Shown here: positions 37,129 to 47,636 of the stretch, in pieces
Numbering within the stretch: position 1 is the first letter of the stretch
How the letters are laid out: the number at the start of each line of letters is the position of its first letter
Assembly: GCA_000027065.2 (NCBI GenBank)
Contig: FN543093.2
Span: 1 to 64,000 of the forward strand
DNA: 64,000 nucleotides
Source: Cronobacter turicensis z3032
GTDB taxonomy: Bacteria; Pseudomonadota; Gammaproteobacteria; Enterobacterales; Enterobacteriaceae
Direction: 5' to 3'
The notes under the pieces: generated by a model
Told to the model about the DNA's origin: nothing
The model's database searches: none
Seen by the model: the letters and a program-made list of their open reading frames with translations, nothing else
Translations under genes and position numbers: made by a program

Positions 37129-37299
37129 AGTTTCCAAAAGGGGCTGGTTTACTTGCCATTTCGCCTCCCGGCAGTGCTCGAAATGCTCACGTACTATGTG
37201 TACGCTCCGCTTTCTGCGCGCTGTCGGTAACCGAACTGGCTGCGACACCAACGCCCCTGTCTCTGAGAGTATGCACGCCCTGGACCGGAAAAGTTCTTA
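37129..37299. repeat. 171-bp dispersed repeat-like sequence between dnaN and recF
   Basis: No reading frame is credible. The segment is bounded by GGGGCTGG near 37140 and CGCCCC near 37252 and has an imperfect palindrome with GCTCACGTACTATGTGTACGC at its centre (37184-37204, two arms CGTAC and GTACG). Read in reverse it begins GGGGCGTTGG, as the ERIC element at 45.9 kb does. It looks like an ERIC-related mobile intergenic repeat that has separated two genes that are contiguous in E. coli. Confidence 0.6.
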
Positions 37300-38373
37300 A
37301 TGTCACTGACGCGTCTCCTTATTAAAGATTTCCGCAATATCGAAAACGCGGATCTTGCGCTCTCTCCCGGTTTTAACTTTCTGGTTGGCGCGAACGGCAG
37401 CGGGAAAACCAGCGTGCTGGAAGCGATTTACACGCTGGGCCACGGACGCGCGTTTCGCAGTCTGCAAATCGGGCGCGTGATCCGCCATGAACAGGATGCC
37501 TTTATTCTTCACGGGCGACTGCAGGGCGACGAGCGCGAAGTCTCGGTCGGCCTGACGAAAGATCGCAACGGCGACAGCACGGTGCGCATCGACGGCAGCG
37601 ACGGTCACAAAGTGGCCGAGCTGGCGCAGCTAATGCCGATGCAATTAATTACCCCCGAGGGGTTTACTTTGCTCGGCGGCGGCCCCAAATACAGAAGAGC
37701 ATTCCTCGACTGGGGATGCTTCCATAACGAACCCGGCTTCTTTGTGGCCTGGAGCAACTTAAAGCGCCTGCTCAAACAGCGCAACGCCGCGCTGCGACAG
37801 GTGACCCGCTACGAACAACTGCGCCCGTGGGACCGTGAACTGGTTCCGCTGGCCGAACAGATAAGTCAGTGGCGCGCCAGCTACAGCGAGGCGATTGCTA
37901 ACGACATGGCCGATACCTGCGCGCAATTTTTGCCGGAATTTTCGCTTACCTTCTCTTTCCAGCGCGGCTGGGAGAAAGAGAGCGACTATGCCGACGTGCT
38001 GGAGCGCGGTTTCGAGCGCGACCGGATGCTCACTTATACCGCGCATGGCCCACATAAGGCCGATTTCCGCATCCGCGCCGACGGCGCGCCGGTGGAAGAT
38101 ACGCTGTCGCGCGGGCAGCTCAAGCTCCTGATGTGCGCGCTGCGTCTGGCCCAGGGCGAGTTTCTGACTCGCGAAAGCGGGCGACGCTGCCTTTATCTGA
38201 TAGATGATTTTGCCTCTGAACTTGACGATGCCCGTCGTGGGCTTCTGGCGCAGCGCCTGAAGGCTACGCAGTCGCAAGTCTTTGTCAGCGCGATCAGCGC
38301 TGAACATATTCTCGACATGACGGACAAAAATTCGAAGATGTTCGCTGTCGATCAGGGTAAAATAACGGATTAA
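37300..38373 (+). CDS. recF: RecF, recombination and gap-repair SMC-like ATPase
   Basis: Works with RecO and RecR to load RecA at single-strand gaps. The 357-aa protein has Walker [10 protein letters not shown] near residue 30, the ABC-type signature LSRGQLK near residue 270 and Walker [13 protein letters not shown]. It has E. coli length and about the same sequence. It is followed 28 bp later by gyrB. No ribosome-binding site is obvious beyond CCGGAAAAG. Confidence 0.98.
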   Translation: MSLTRLLIKDFRNIENADLALSPGFNFLVGANGSGKTSVLEAIYTLGHGRAFRSLQIGRVIRHEQDAFILHGRLQGDEREVSVGLTKDRNGDSTVRIDGSDGHKVAELAQLMPMQLITPEGFTLLGGGPKYRRAFLDWGCFHNEPGFFVAWSNLKRLLKQRNAALRQVTRYEQLRPWDRELVPLAEQISQWRASYSEAIANDMADTCAQFLPEFSLTFSFQRGWEKESDYADVLERGFERDRMLTYTAHGPHKADFRIRADGAPVEDTLSRGQLKLLMCALRLAQGEFLTRESGRRCLYLIDDFASELDDARRGLLAQRLKATQSQVFVSAISAEHILDMTDKNSKMFAVDQGKITD

Positions 38374-38383
38374 CCCAAGTTAA

Positions 38384-40816
<2,433 letters not shown>

Positions 40817-40828
40817 TAATCGCTGCCG

Positions 40829-40877
40829 CGCTTACCCGCCCTGTGAAACTTTACTGCAGGGCGGGTATGCACAGCGC
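40829..40877. repeat. Palindromic repeat after gyrB
   Basis: ACCCGCCCTG (40834-40843) and CAGGGCGGGT (40857-40866) form a perfect 10-bp stem with GCGCTT and GCACAGCGC extensions. It resembles the larger element between yieL and yieH and probably helps end the gyrB transcript. The rest of 40878-41024 shows only the yidA leader. Confidence 0.65.
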
Positions 40878-41024
40878 CTCTGCCACTCCTTTTCCTCTCA
40901 TCTCACTATGAAATAAGCGGCACTTCGCGCGGCAATCCCATCCCCTTTTCTCGCCCCGACTGCTACTGTGTTTTGAGCACAATCGCGTTAGCATGCGAAA
41001 AGACTCATTTATGCAGGGGAACTC

Positions 41025-41837
41025 ATGGCTATCAAACTTATCGCAATCGACATGGATGGCACATTACTGCTGCCCGATCACACCATTTCACCCGGCGTGA
41101 AAAACGCCATCGCCGCGGCCCGCGAACAGGGCATTAACGTGGTGCTGACGACCGGCCGTCCGTTTGCAGGCGTAGAGAGTTATCTGCGCGAGTTGCATAT
41201 GGATAAACCGGGCGACTACTGCATCACCTATAACGGCGCGCTGGTGCAAAAGGCGAGCGACGGCAGCACCGTGGCGCAAACCCCGCTCAGTTATGACGAC
41301 TACCGTTATCTGGAGCAGCTTTCGCGCGAGGTGGGTTCGCACTTCCACGCGCTCGATCGCACCACGCTCTATACCGCGAACCGCGACATCAGCCGCTATA
41401 CCGTGCATGAATCTTTTGTCGCCACCATTCCGCTGGTGTTCTGCGAGGCGGAGAAAATGGACCCGGACATGACCTTCCTGAAGGTGATGATGATCGACGA
41501 GCCGGAAATCCTTGATAAAGCCATTACGCGCATCCCGCAGGACGTCAAAGAGAAATATACCGTGCTGAAAAGCGCGCCTTACTTCCTGGAGATCCTCGAT
41601 AAGCGCGTCACCAAAGGCACCGGCGTGAAAGCGCTGGCGGAGGTTTTAAACATCCAGCCGGAAGAAGTGATGGCGATAGGCGATCAGGAAAACGACATTG
41701 CGATGCTGGAATATGCGGGCGTTGGCGTGGCGATGGAAAACGCCATTGATGCGGCAAAAGAAGCGGCAAATTTTGTGACCCGTTCAAACCTGGAAGATGG
41801 CGTCGCGTACGCGATTGAGAAATTCGCCCTGCGTTAA
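41025..41837 (+). CDS. yidA: YidA, HAD-type sugar-phosphate phosphatase (Cof family)
   Basis: Cytoplasmic HAD phosphatase; the E. coli enzyme removes phosphate from small sugar phosphates such as erythrose-4-P. It is 270 aa. Motif I is IAIDMDGTLLLPD near residue 7, motif II is VLTTGRPF, and the motif III/IV region has GDQENDIAMLEYAGVGVAM. A type C2 cap lies between. Its length equals that of E. coli YidA, and it lies downstream of gyrB as in E. coli. Confidence 0.95.
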   Translation: MAIKLIAIDMDGTLLLPDHTISPGVKNAIAAAREQGINVVLTTGRPFAGVESYLRELHMDKPGDYCITYNGALVQKASDGSTVAQTPLSYDDYRYLEQLSREVGSHFHALDRTTLYTANRDISRYTVHESFVATIPLVFCEAEKMDPDMTFLKVMMIDEPEILDKAITRIPQDVKEKYTVLKSAPYFLEILDKRVTKGTGVKALAEVLNIQPEEVMAIGDQENDIAMLEYAGVGVAMENAIDAAKEAANFVTRSNLEDGVAYAIEKFALR

Positions 41838-41847
41838 GCGGGAATGT

Positions 41848-41878
41848 TGACGCGCCGCCCGTTACTGGCGGCGCGTCA
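41848..41878. terminator. Strong hairpin between yidA and the hok locus
   Basis: A perfect 12-bp inverted repeat (TGACGCGCCGCC and GGCGGCGCGTCA) with a 7-base loop lies 10 bp after yidA. There is no T-run, so it may act with Rho or cap the 3' end of the convergent hok mRNA. Confidence 0.5.
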
Positions 41879-41957
41879 GAAAGGCGCTTTCGGCTGCAAA
41901 GCCATCTTCAGCCTCGCCTCGCCTGAAAGAGCGGGGTTGCCCCCGCCCGACAGGTTG

Positions 41958-42116
41958 CTACTTACCGGATTCGTAAGCCAGAAACGCAGCAAACTCCCTT
42001 TGCCCGTCCTTCAGCCTCAGTTCGCACAGCGAATGACGCGTCAGAAATGTGAACATTAACAACGTTATACATATCATTAATACACACCAGAACAGGGTGC
42101 TTCGCAGCAGTTTCAT
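41958..42116 (-). CDS. hok: Hok-family type I toxin (membrane-depolarising peptide)
   Basis: Fifty-two residues: begins [20 protein letters not shown], then [20 protein letters not shown] and [12 protein letters not shown]. One N-terminal membrane helix is followed by the invariant LTRxSLCE motif and the AYES ending of the Hok/Gef family. It is closer to plasmid R1 Hok than to the E. coli chromosomal Hok proteins as I recall them. The ribosome-binding site AAGGAGAAG lies ahead of the ATG at 42116. The mok frame overlaps it and a Sok-like antisense RNA is on the other strand. The toxin reading frame is intact. Confidence 0.9.
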   Translation of the reverse strand: MKLLRSTLFWCVLMICITLLMFTFLTRHSLCELRLKDGQREFAAFLAYESGK

Positions 42117-42174
42117 GGCCTTCTTCTCCTTGCCTTTCGGCGGGTAAGAGGCTACGCTGATGGTGTCTAGGCAT
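41962..42174 (-). CDS. mok: Mok, overlapping leader frame that couples hok translation
   Basis: A 70-codon frame from the ATG at 42174 runs through nearly all of hok in another phase. In the R1 hok/sok system the mok frame of the same size has this layout, and its translation is needed for hok translation; Sok represses hok by blocking mok. The peptide itself is not expected to have a function. The call rests on position and length. Confidence 0.7.
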   Translation of the reverse strand: MPRHHQRSLLPAERQGEEGHETAAKHPVLVCINDMYNVVNVHISDASFAVRTEAEGRAKGVCCVSGLRIR

Positions 42175-42220
42175 CAGTGGGCCTCGTTGGTTAATTGAAA
42201 AAATTACCTTCGGGGCTTTC
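42165..42220 (+). ncRNA. sok: Sok-like antisense RNA
   Basis: Opposite to the hok mRNA leader, TTGCCT (42130-42135), a 17-bp spacer and TACGCT (42153-42158) form a promoter. The transcript from about 42165 would cover the mok start codon at 42174. It ends in GCCTCG (42181-42186) paired with CGGGGC (42211-42216) and TTTCTT. This stem-loop is typical of Sok RNAs. Exact ends are not determined. Confidence 0.7.
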
Positions 42221-42225
42221 TTCTT

Positions 42226-42300
42226 TCTGCCTCACCATCACTGCATTTCTGCCGACAGCATGAGGCAAAAAGCCTCAAGCGCCGCCGCCATTATAAATCG
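42226..42300 (-). promoter_or_regulatory. hok mRNA promoter and 5' stem
   Basis: On the minus strand TATAAT (42295-42290) is followed by the start of the transcript near 42283 and the hairpin GAGGCTTTTTGCCTC (42275-42261), the 5' tac-stem-like element of hok mRNAs that forms during transcription and folding. Confidence 0.6.
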
Positions 42301-42459
42301 TCCATCCTGCGTCAGACTAACGAAAACCTACGGGCATTTTGCTGAATTTTCACGTCTTTTGTGTAACGTTTTCCCGTAAATCACGTCTTTTTAGGATCCA
42401 TCTCTCTACCTGATGAATCACACCCTGCGCGTTCTTCCGATATATCCTTTTGTCGTTTT

Positions 42460-42502
42460 TGTGATCTAAATTGTAGTACAACCATAATTGATTGTACTAC
42501 AT
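42460..42502 (+). promoter_or_regulatory. dgo operon operators: paired TTGTAGTACA/TTGTACTACA and a CRP-like half-site
   Basis: TTGTAGTACAA (42471-42481) and TTGTACTACAT (42492-42502) are mutually inverted copies 21 bp apart, matching the kind of palindromes bound by DgoR ahead of the E. coli dgo operon. TGTGATCTA (42460-42468) is a good CRP half-site just upstream. Together they fit galactonate induction with catabolite control. The rest of 42301-42613 shows only the AT-rich promoter. Confidence 0.7.
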
Positions 42503-42613
42503 TGAACTCATCAGCACGGCCACCCGCGTCACGGTTGTACTTCAAAAATGCGGCGAAAATCGGCGGTCAGGGTAAAGTAAGCGAAGAAACCTCGCGTGAA
42601 AGGAACCCATAAC

Positions 42614-43297
42614 ATGACCAAAACCGATCGCATCATTGTGACGCTGGGCCGCCAGATTGTTGGCGGGAAATATGTACCGGGCGCGGCACTGCCCGCTGAA
42701 GCGGATCTGTGCGAGGAGTTTGAAACCTCGCGCAACATCATTCGCGAAGTGTATCGCTCGCTGATGGCGAAGCGGCTCATTGAGATGAAGCGTTATCGCG
42801 GCGCGTTTGTCGCGCCCCGTAATCAGTGGAACTACCTCGATACCGAGGTGCTCCAGTGGGTGCTGGAACATGACGACGATCCGCGCCTGATTGCCTCGAT
42901 GAGCGAAGTGCGCAACCTGGTTGAGCCGGCTATCGCCCGTTGGGCGGCAGAGCGCGCCACCTCAAGCGATCTGGCGCGTATTGAGGCGGCGCTGAATGAC
43001 ATGATTGCCAACAACCAGGATCGCGACGCCTTCAACGAGGCAGACATCCGTTATCACGAAGCGGTGCTGGAGGCGGTGCATAACCCGGTGCTGCAACAGC
43101 TCAGCGTGGCGATCAGCTCCCTGCAGCGGGCTGTGTTCGAGCGTACCTGGATGGGCGATGAGGCCAACATGCCGAAAACGCTCCAGGAGCATAAAGCGCT
43201 GTTCGATGCGATACGGCATCAGGACGGCGAGGCGGCGGAGCAGGCGGCATTAACGATGATTGCCAGCTCGACAAAAAGGCTTAAGGAAATCACATGA
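42614..43297 (+). CDS. dgoR: DgoR, GntR-family repressor of galactonate use
   Basis: FadR-subfamily GntR repressor released by D-galactonate. The ATG at 42614, 10 bp after AAAGGA, gives 227 aa close to E. coli DgoR. The N-terminal winged helix is around LPAEADLCEEFETSRNIIREVYRSL (recognition part SRNIIREV). The C-terminal FCD domain has metal-ligand-type residues in DIRYHEAVLEAVHNPVL. Its stop overlaps the dgoK ATG. Confidence 0.95.
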   Translation: MTKTDRIIVTLGRQIVGGKYVPGAALPAEADLCEEFETSRNIIREVYRSLMAKRLIEMKRYRGAFVAPRNQWNYLDTEVLQWVLEHDDDPRLIASMSEVRNLVEPAIARWAAERATSSDLARIEAALNDMIANNQDRDAFNEADIRYHEAVLEAVHNPVLQQLSVAISSLQRAVFERTWMGDEANMPKTLQEHKALFDAIRHQDGEAAEQAALTMIASSTKRLKEIT

Positions 43298-44178
43298 CAT
43301 CTCGCTACATCGCTATCGACTGGGGTTCCACCAATCTGCGCGCCTGGCTTTACCAGGATGAACAGTGCCTGGAAAGCAGGCAATCGGAGGCGGGCGTCAC
43401 CCGCCTCAACGGCAGAACCCCCGAAGCGGTGTTAGCGCAGGTGACCGAAGGCTGGCGCGATGACGCCACGCCCGTGGTAATGGCGGGCATGGTCGGCAGC
43501 AACGCAGGCTGGAAAATCGCCCCTTATCTGCCTTGTCCGGCCCGTTTTGCCGATATCGGCAGCCAGCTCACCACGGTGGCGGAACGCGTCTTTATTATCC
43601 CTGGTCTGTGCGTGAGCCGGGACGATAACCGCAACGTCATGCGCGGTGAGGAAACCCAGTTGCTCGGCGCCCGCGAGCTGGCCCCCGCGCCGCTCTACAT
43701 CATGCCCGGCACGCACTGCAAATGGGTACAGGCGGATGCGCAGCAGGTAAATGATTTCCGCACGGTAATGACCGGCGAGCTGCACCATCTTTTGTTAACC
43801 CATTCATTGATTGGCGCGGGCCTGCCTGAACAGCAGTCGGACGCCGATGCTTTTGCCGCGGGCCTTGAACAGGGCGCTGAAACCGACGCGCCGCTGACCC
43901 GCCTGTTTGAAGTTCGCGCCGCCCATGTGCTGGGAAGCCTTGCCCGCGAACACGTCGCCGAATTTCTTTCCGGGTTGCTGATTGGCAATGAAGTGGCAAG
44001 TCAGCTTCGCCACTGGCAGCCAGGCCGCACGTCCCCTCTCACGCTGGTCGCCAGCCCTTCGCTTGCCAGCCGTTACCAGTGCGCCCTGTCGCTGCTGGGA
44101 TATACGGCCCGGGCGCTTGAAGGCGACCGCGCATTTCAGACAGGCATAAGGAGTCTCGCTCATGCAGTGGCAGAATAA
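43294..44178 (+). CDS. dgoK: DgoK, 2-dehydro-3-deoxygalactonokinase
   Basis: Phosphorylates KDGal to KDPGal with ATP in the DeLey-Doudoroff branch for galactonate. It is 294 aa. The N-terminal phosphate-binding motif IAIDWGSTNLRAW near residue 6, the segment VMAGMVGSN and the stretch VMRGEETQLLGAREL are conserved. It overlaps dgoR by 4 bp (ATGA) and dgoA by 17 bp. Confidence 0.96.
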   Translation: MTSRYIAIDWGSTNLRAWLYQDEQCLESRQSEAGVTRLNGRTPEAVLAQVTEGWRDDATPVVMAGMVGSNAGWKIAPYLPCPARFADIGSQLTTVAERVFIIPGLCVSRDDNRNVMRGEETQLLGARELAPAPLYIMPGTHCKWVQADAQQVNDFRTVMTGELHHLLLTHSLIGAGLPEQQSDADAFAAGLEQGAETDAPLTRLFEVRAAHVLGSLAREHVAEFLSGLLIGNEVASQLRHWQPGRTSPLTLVASPSLASRYQCALSLLGYTARALEGDRAFQTGIRSLAHAVAE

Positions 44179-44779
44179 ACTTCCGCTCATCGCCATCCTA
44201 CGCGGCATCACGCCCGACGAGGCGCACGACCACGTTGCGGCGGTCATCGACGCCGGGTTCGACGCAGTGGAAATCCCGCTTAATTCGCCGCAGTGGCGCA
44301 CCAGTATCGCCGCGATGGTCAAAGCGTTTGGCGATCGCGCGCTGATTGGCGCAGGCACGGTGTTAAAGCCGGAGCAGGTGGATGAACTGGCAGAGATGGG
44401 CAGCAAGCTTGTCGTCACGCCCAATATTCAGCCGGAGGTTATCAGGCGCGCGGTGAGCTACGGCATGACCGTCTGCCCGGGATGCGCCACGGCGACCGAG
44501 GCGTTCAACGCCCTCGAAGCGGGCGCGCAGGCGCTGAAAATCTTCCCGTCCGCCGCTTTCGGCCCCGATTACATCAAAGCATTAAAAGCCGTACTGCCGC
44601 CGGAGATCCCGGTGTTTGCGGTCGGCGGCGTCACGCCGGAGAACCTGGCGGTGTGGCTGAAAGCAGGCTGCACCGGCGCCGGGCTTGGCAGCGATCTCTA
44701 TCGCGCCGGACAGCCGGTTGAGCGCACGGTCGCGCAGGCGAAAGCATTTGTTAAGGCGTATCGGGAGGCAGTGCAATGA
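44162..44779 (+). CDS. dgoA: DgoA, 2-dehydro-3-deoxy-6-phosphogalactonate aldolase
   Basis: Class I aldolase that splits KDPGal to pyruvate and glyceraldehyde-3-phosphate. The 205-aa TIM barrel has [15 protein letters not shown] at the N-terminus, the catalytic Glu in [10 protein letters not shown] and the Schiff-base Lys in [15 protein letters not shown]. The reading frame is separate from dgoD, as expected for the two-gene form. It overlaps both neighbours. Confidence 0.96.
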   Translation: MQWQNKLPLIAILRGITPDEAHDHVAAVIDAGFDAVEIPLNSPQWRTSIAAMVKAFGDRALIGAGTVLKPEQVDELAEMGSKLVVTPNIQPEVIRRAVSYGMTVCPGCATATEAFNALEAGAQALKIFPSAAFGPDYIKALKAVLPPEIPVFAVGGVTPENLAVWLKAGCTGAGLGSDLYRAGQPVERTVAQAKAFVKAYREAVQ

Positions 44780-45924
44780 AAATAACCAAACTAACGACAT
44801 ACCGTTTACCCCCCCGTTGGATGTTTCTGAAGATTGAAACTGACGAAGGTGTGGTGGGCTGGGGCGAGCCGGTCATTGAAGGACGGGCGCGGACGGTCGA
44901 GGCGGCGGTGCATGAGCTGGGCGAATACCTGATTGGCCAGGATCCGGCGCGCATCAACGACCTGTGGCAGGTGATGTATCGCGGCGGCTTTTACCGCGGC
45001 GGCCCGATCCTGATGAGCGCTATCGCCGGTATCGACCAGGCGTTGTGGGATATTAAAGGCAAAGTGCTGAACGCGCCGGTGTGGCAGTTAATGGGCGGTC
45101 TGGTGCGCGATAAAATCAAAGCGTACAGCTGGGTTGGCGGCGACCGTCCGGCAGAAGTTATCGCCGGTATTAAAACGCTGCGCCAGATAGGTTTTGATAC
45201 GTTTAAATTAAACGGCTGCGAAGAATTAGGCATTATTGATGATTCGCGTAAAGTCGACGCGGCGGTGAATACCGTGGCGCAGATCCGTGAAGAATTTGGC
45301 AGCGATATCGAATTTGGGCTTGATTTCCACGGTCGCGTCAGCGCGCCGATGGCGAAAATATTAATTAAAGAGCTGGAGCCGTACCGCCCGTTATTTATTG
45401 AAGAGCCGGTATTAGCCGAGCAGGCGGAATATTATCCGCGTCTCGCCGCACAAACGCATATTCCTATTGCGGCGGGCGAGCGTATGTTCTCGCGCTTTGA
45501 ATTTAAACGCGTGCTGGAAGCGGGCGGGCTGGCGATTCTGCAACCCGATTTATCGCATGCGGGCGGCATTACCGAGTGCGCGAAAATCGCCGCGATGGCG
45601 GAGGCGTATGACGTCGGCCTTGCGCCGCATTGCCCGCTCGGGCCTGTCGCGCTGGCGGCCTGTCTGCATATCGATTTCATCTCGCGCAATGCGGTGTTCC
45701 AGGAGCAGAGCATGGGCATCCACTATAACCAGGGCGCCGAGCTGCTTGATTTCGTTAAAAATAAAGATGATTTCAAAATGGAAGGCGGTTACTTCCAGCC
45801 GTTGATGAAGCCAGGGCTTGGCGTGGAGATCGACGAAGAACAGGTGATAGCGCGCAGTCAGCAATGCGCCGACTGGCGCAATCCGTTGTGGCGGCATGCC
45901 GATGGTTCCGTTGCCGAGTGGTAA
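44776..45924 (+). CDS. dgoD: DgoD, D-galactonate dehydratase
   Basis: Enolase-superfamily dehydratase that converts galactonate to KDGal, the first step of the pathway. It is 382 aa, as in E. coli. Metal ligands appear in FGLDFHGRV (Asp, with the general acid His), FIEEPVL (Glu) and AGERMFSR (Glu). The catalytic His is in [11 protein letters not shown]. It overlaps dgoA (ATGA). An ERIC element separates it from dgoT. Confidence 0.97.
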   Translation: MKITKLTTYRLPPRWMFLKIETDEGVVGWGEPVIEGRARTVEAAVHELGEYLIGQDPARINDLWQVMYRGGFYRGGPILMSAIAGIDQALWDIKGKVLNAPVWQLMGGLVRDKIKAYSWVGGDRPAEVIAGIKTLRQIGFDTFKLNGCEELGIIDDSRKVDAAVNTVAQIREEFGSDIEFGLDFHGRVSAPMAKILIKELEPYRPLFIEEPVLAEQAEYYPRLAAQTHIPIAAGERMFSRFEFKRVLEAGGLAILQPDLSHAGGITECAKIAAMAEAYDVGLAPHCPLGPVALAACLHIDFISRNAVFQEQSMGIHYNQGAELLDFVKNKDDFKMEGGYFQPLMKPGLGVEIDEEQVIARSQQCADWRNPLWRHADGSVAEW

Positions 45925-45944
45925 TGTCCGTCATATTTCGCGCT

Positions 45945-46053
45945 GTGGGGGCGTTGGCTTCGCTAATTCGCCCCAGTCACATAGTTTACTATGCTCCTGG
46001 GGACTCATTATCTTGCCGCCTTGTTGCAACACGAACTATTCAGGACAATGTAA
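45945..46053. repeat. ERIC element between dgoD and dgoT
   Basis: The core CCCCAGTCACATAGTTTACTATGCTCCTGGGG (45971-46002; arms CCCCAG and CTGGGG with CATAG/CTATG inside) is the ERIC central palindrome. The flanks GGGGCGTTGGCTTCGC and TTGCCGCCTTGTTGCAAC also fit. It sits inside the operon, so dgoT mRNA may be processed here or have its own promoter. The rest of 45925-46206 shows no gene. Confidence 0.85.
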
Positions 46054-46206
46054 TTCCGGCTTTTGCGAAAATTATTTCGCGTATTGATTAAATGAAGATT
46101 AGCCCGGCTCGCCGGGCGGTAAACCCGAATATAAAAACACACCCTCTGTATTTTACAGGGCATGGTGAGCGGCCTCGCTATGCCCTTATTCTGGAGACAG
46201 AACGTT

Positions 46207-47499
46207 ATGGATATTTCTGTAACTGCTGCAAAACCGGGGCGTCGTCGTTATCTGACGCTGGCGATGATCTTTATTACCGTGGTGATTTGTTATGTCGACC
46301 GCGCCAATTTAGCCGTCGCGTCGGCGCATATTCAGGAGGAGTTTGGCATCAGCAAAGCGGAAATGGGCTACGTCTTTTCCGCCTTCGCCTGGCTCTATAC
46401 GCTCTGCCAGATCCCCGGCGGCTGGCTTCTCGACCGCATGGGCTCGCGGCTGACCTATTTTATCGCCATTTTCGGCTGGTCGGTGGCGACGCTGTTTCAG
46501 GGCTTCGCAACCGGGCTGATGTCCCTGATTGGCCTGCGCGCCATCACCGGCATCTTCGAAGCGCCCGCGTTCCCGACCAACAACCGTATGGTGACCAGCT
46601 GGTTCCCGGAGCAGGAACGCGCCTCGGCGGTCGGGTTTTACACCTCCGGGCAGTTCGTCGGGCTCGCGTTTCTCACGCCGCTGCTTATCTGGATCCAGGA
46701 GCTTTTAAGCTGGCACTGGGTATTTATCATCACCGGCGGGATTGGGATTATCTGGTCGCTCGTCTGGTTTAAGGTGTATCAGCCGCCGCGGCTCACCAAA
46801 GGCATCAGCCAGGCGGAGCTTGATTACATCCGCGACGGCGGCGGCCAGGTGGACGGCGACGCGCCCGCCGCGAAAGCCGGGCGTCAGCCGCTCTCCCGCG
46901 CCGACTGGAAGCTGGTGTTCCATCGCAAACTGATAGGCGTCTATCTCGGCCAGTTTGCGGTCACGTCCACGCTCTGGTTCTTCCTGACCTGGTTCCCGAA
47001 CTATCTCACGCAGGAGAAAGGCATCACGGCGCTGAAAGCGGGCTTTATGACCACCGTGCCGTTCCTCGCGGCGTTCGTCGGCGTGCTCCTCTCCGGCTGG
47101 GTGGCGGACCGTCTGGTGCGTAAAGGCTATTCGCTTGGCGTGGCGCGCAAGCTGCCGATTATCTGCGGTCTGCTGATCTCCACCTGCATTATGGGCGCGA
47201 ATTACACCAACGATCCGACGTGGATTGTGGTGCTGATGGCGCTCGCATTCTTCGGTAATGGTTTTGCGTCGATCACCTGGTCGCTGGTGTCGTCGCTGGC
47301 CCCGATGCGGCTGATTGGGCTTACCGGCGGCATGTTTAACTTCGTCGGCGGGCTGGGCGGTATCACGGTGCCGCTGGTGATTGGTTATCTGGCGCAGGAT
47401 TACGGCTTTGGCCCGGCGCTGGTGTACATCTCGGTCGTGGCGCTCATCGGCGCGCTCTCTTACATCCTGCTGGTCGGGGAGGTGAAACGCGTCGGCTGA
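46207..47499 (+). CDS. dgoT: DgoT, D-galactonate:H+ symporter
   Basis: MFS importer (anion:cation symporter family) for D-galactonate. The ATG at 46207 gives 430 aa, the E. coli length, with twelve membrane helices. The first helix contains [20 protein letters not shown], and [10 protein letters not shown] is the loop 2-3 MFS motif. The acidic residues important for proton coupling (in VDRANL and in [12 protein letters not shown]) are present. It is the last gene of the dgo operon. Confidence 0.96.
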   Translation: MDISVTAAKPGRRRYLTLAMIFITVVICYVDRANLAVASAHIQEEFGISKAEMGYVFSAFAWLYTLCQIPGGWLLDRMGSRLTYFIAIFGWSVATLFQGFATGLMSLIGLRAITGIFEAPAFPTNNRMVTSWFPEQERASAVGFYTSGQFVGLAFLTPLLIWIQELLSWHWVFIITGGIGIIWSLVWFKVYQPPRLTKGISQAELDYIRDGGGQVDGDAPAAKAGRQPLSRADWKLVFHRKLIGVYLGQFAVTSTLWFFLTWFPNYLTQEKGITALKAGFMTTVPFLAAFVGVLLSGWVADRLVRKGYSLGVARKLPIICGLLISTCIMGANYTNDPTWIVVLMALAFFGNGFASITWSLVSSLAPMRLIGLTGGMFNFVGGLGGITVPLVIGYLAQDYGFGPALVYISVVALIGALSYILLVGEVKRVG

Positions 47500-47542
47500 G
47501 GCCGTCACGGAAGGCAGGGACGCCTGCGACGGAATGCGCAGA

Positions 47543-47571
47543 TAACGCGCCGCCGGTCACCGGCGCGCGTT
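47543..47571 (+). terminator. Hairpin after dgoT
   Basis: TAACGCGC plus GCCGG pairs with CCGGC plus GCGCGTTA around a 3-base loop, 43 bp after the dgoT stop. It lacks a T-run, so it is only a probable transcript end. Confidence 0.45.
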
Positions 47572-47636
47572 ACGTATCAACATATAACAACCATAAACCT
47601 GCCGGGTTTGCCACGGCAGGAAAAGAGGGTTCTGCT

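Noticed and set aside
41844..42059. 71-codon plus-strand frame after yidA
   Set aside because: It crosses the strong hairpin and is antisense to hok; no ribosome-binding site.
46092..46772. 226-codon plus-strand frame overlapping the dgoT start
   Set aside because: It overlaps the certain dgoT gene in another phase; the sequence has no recognisable domain.
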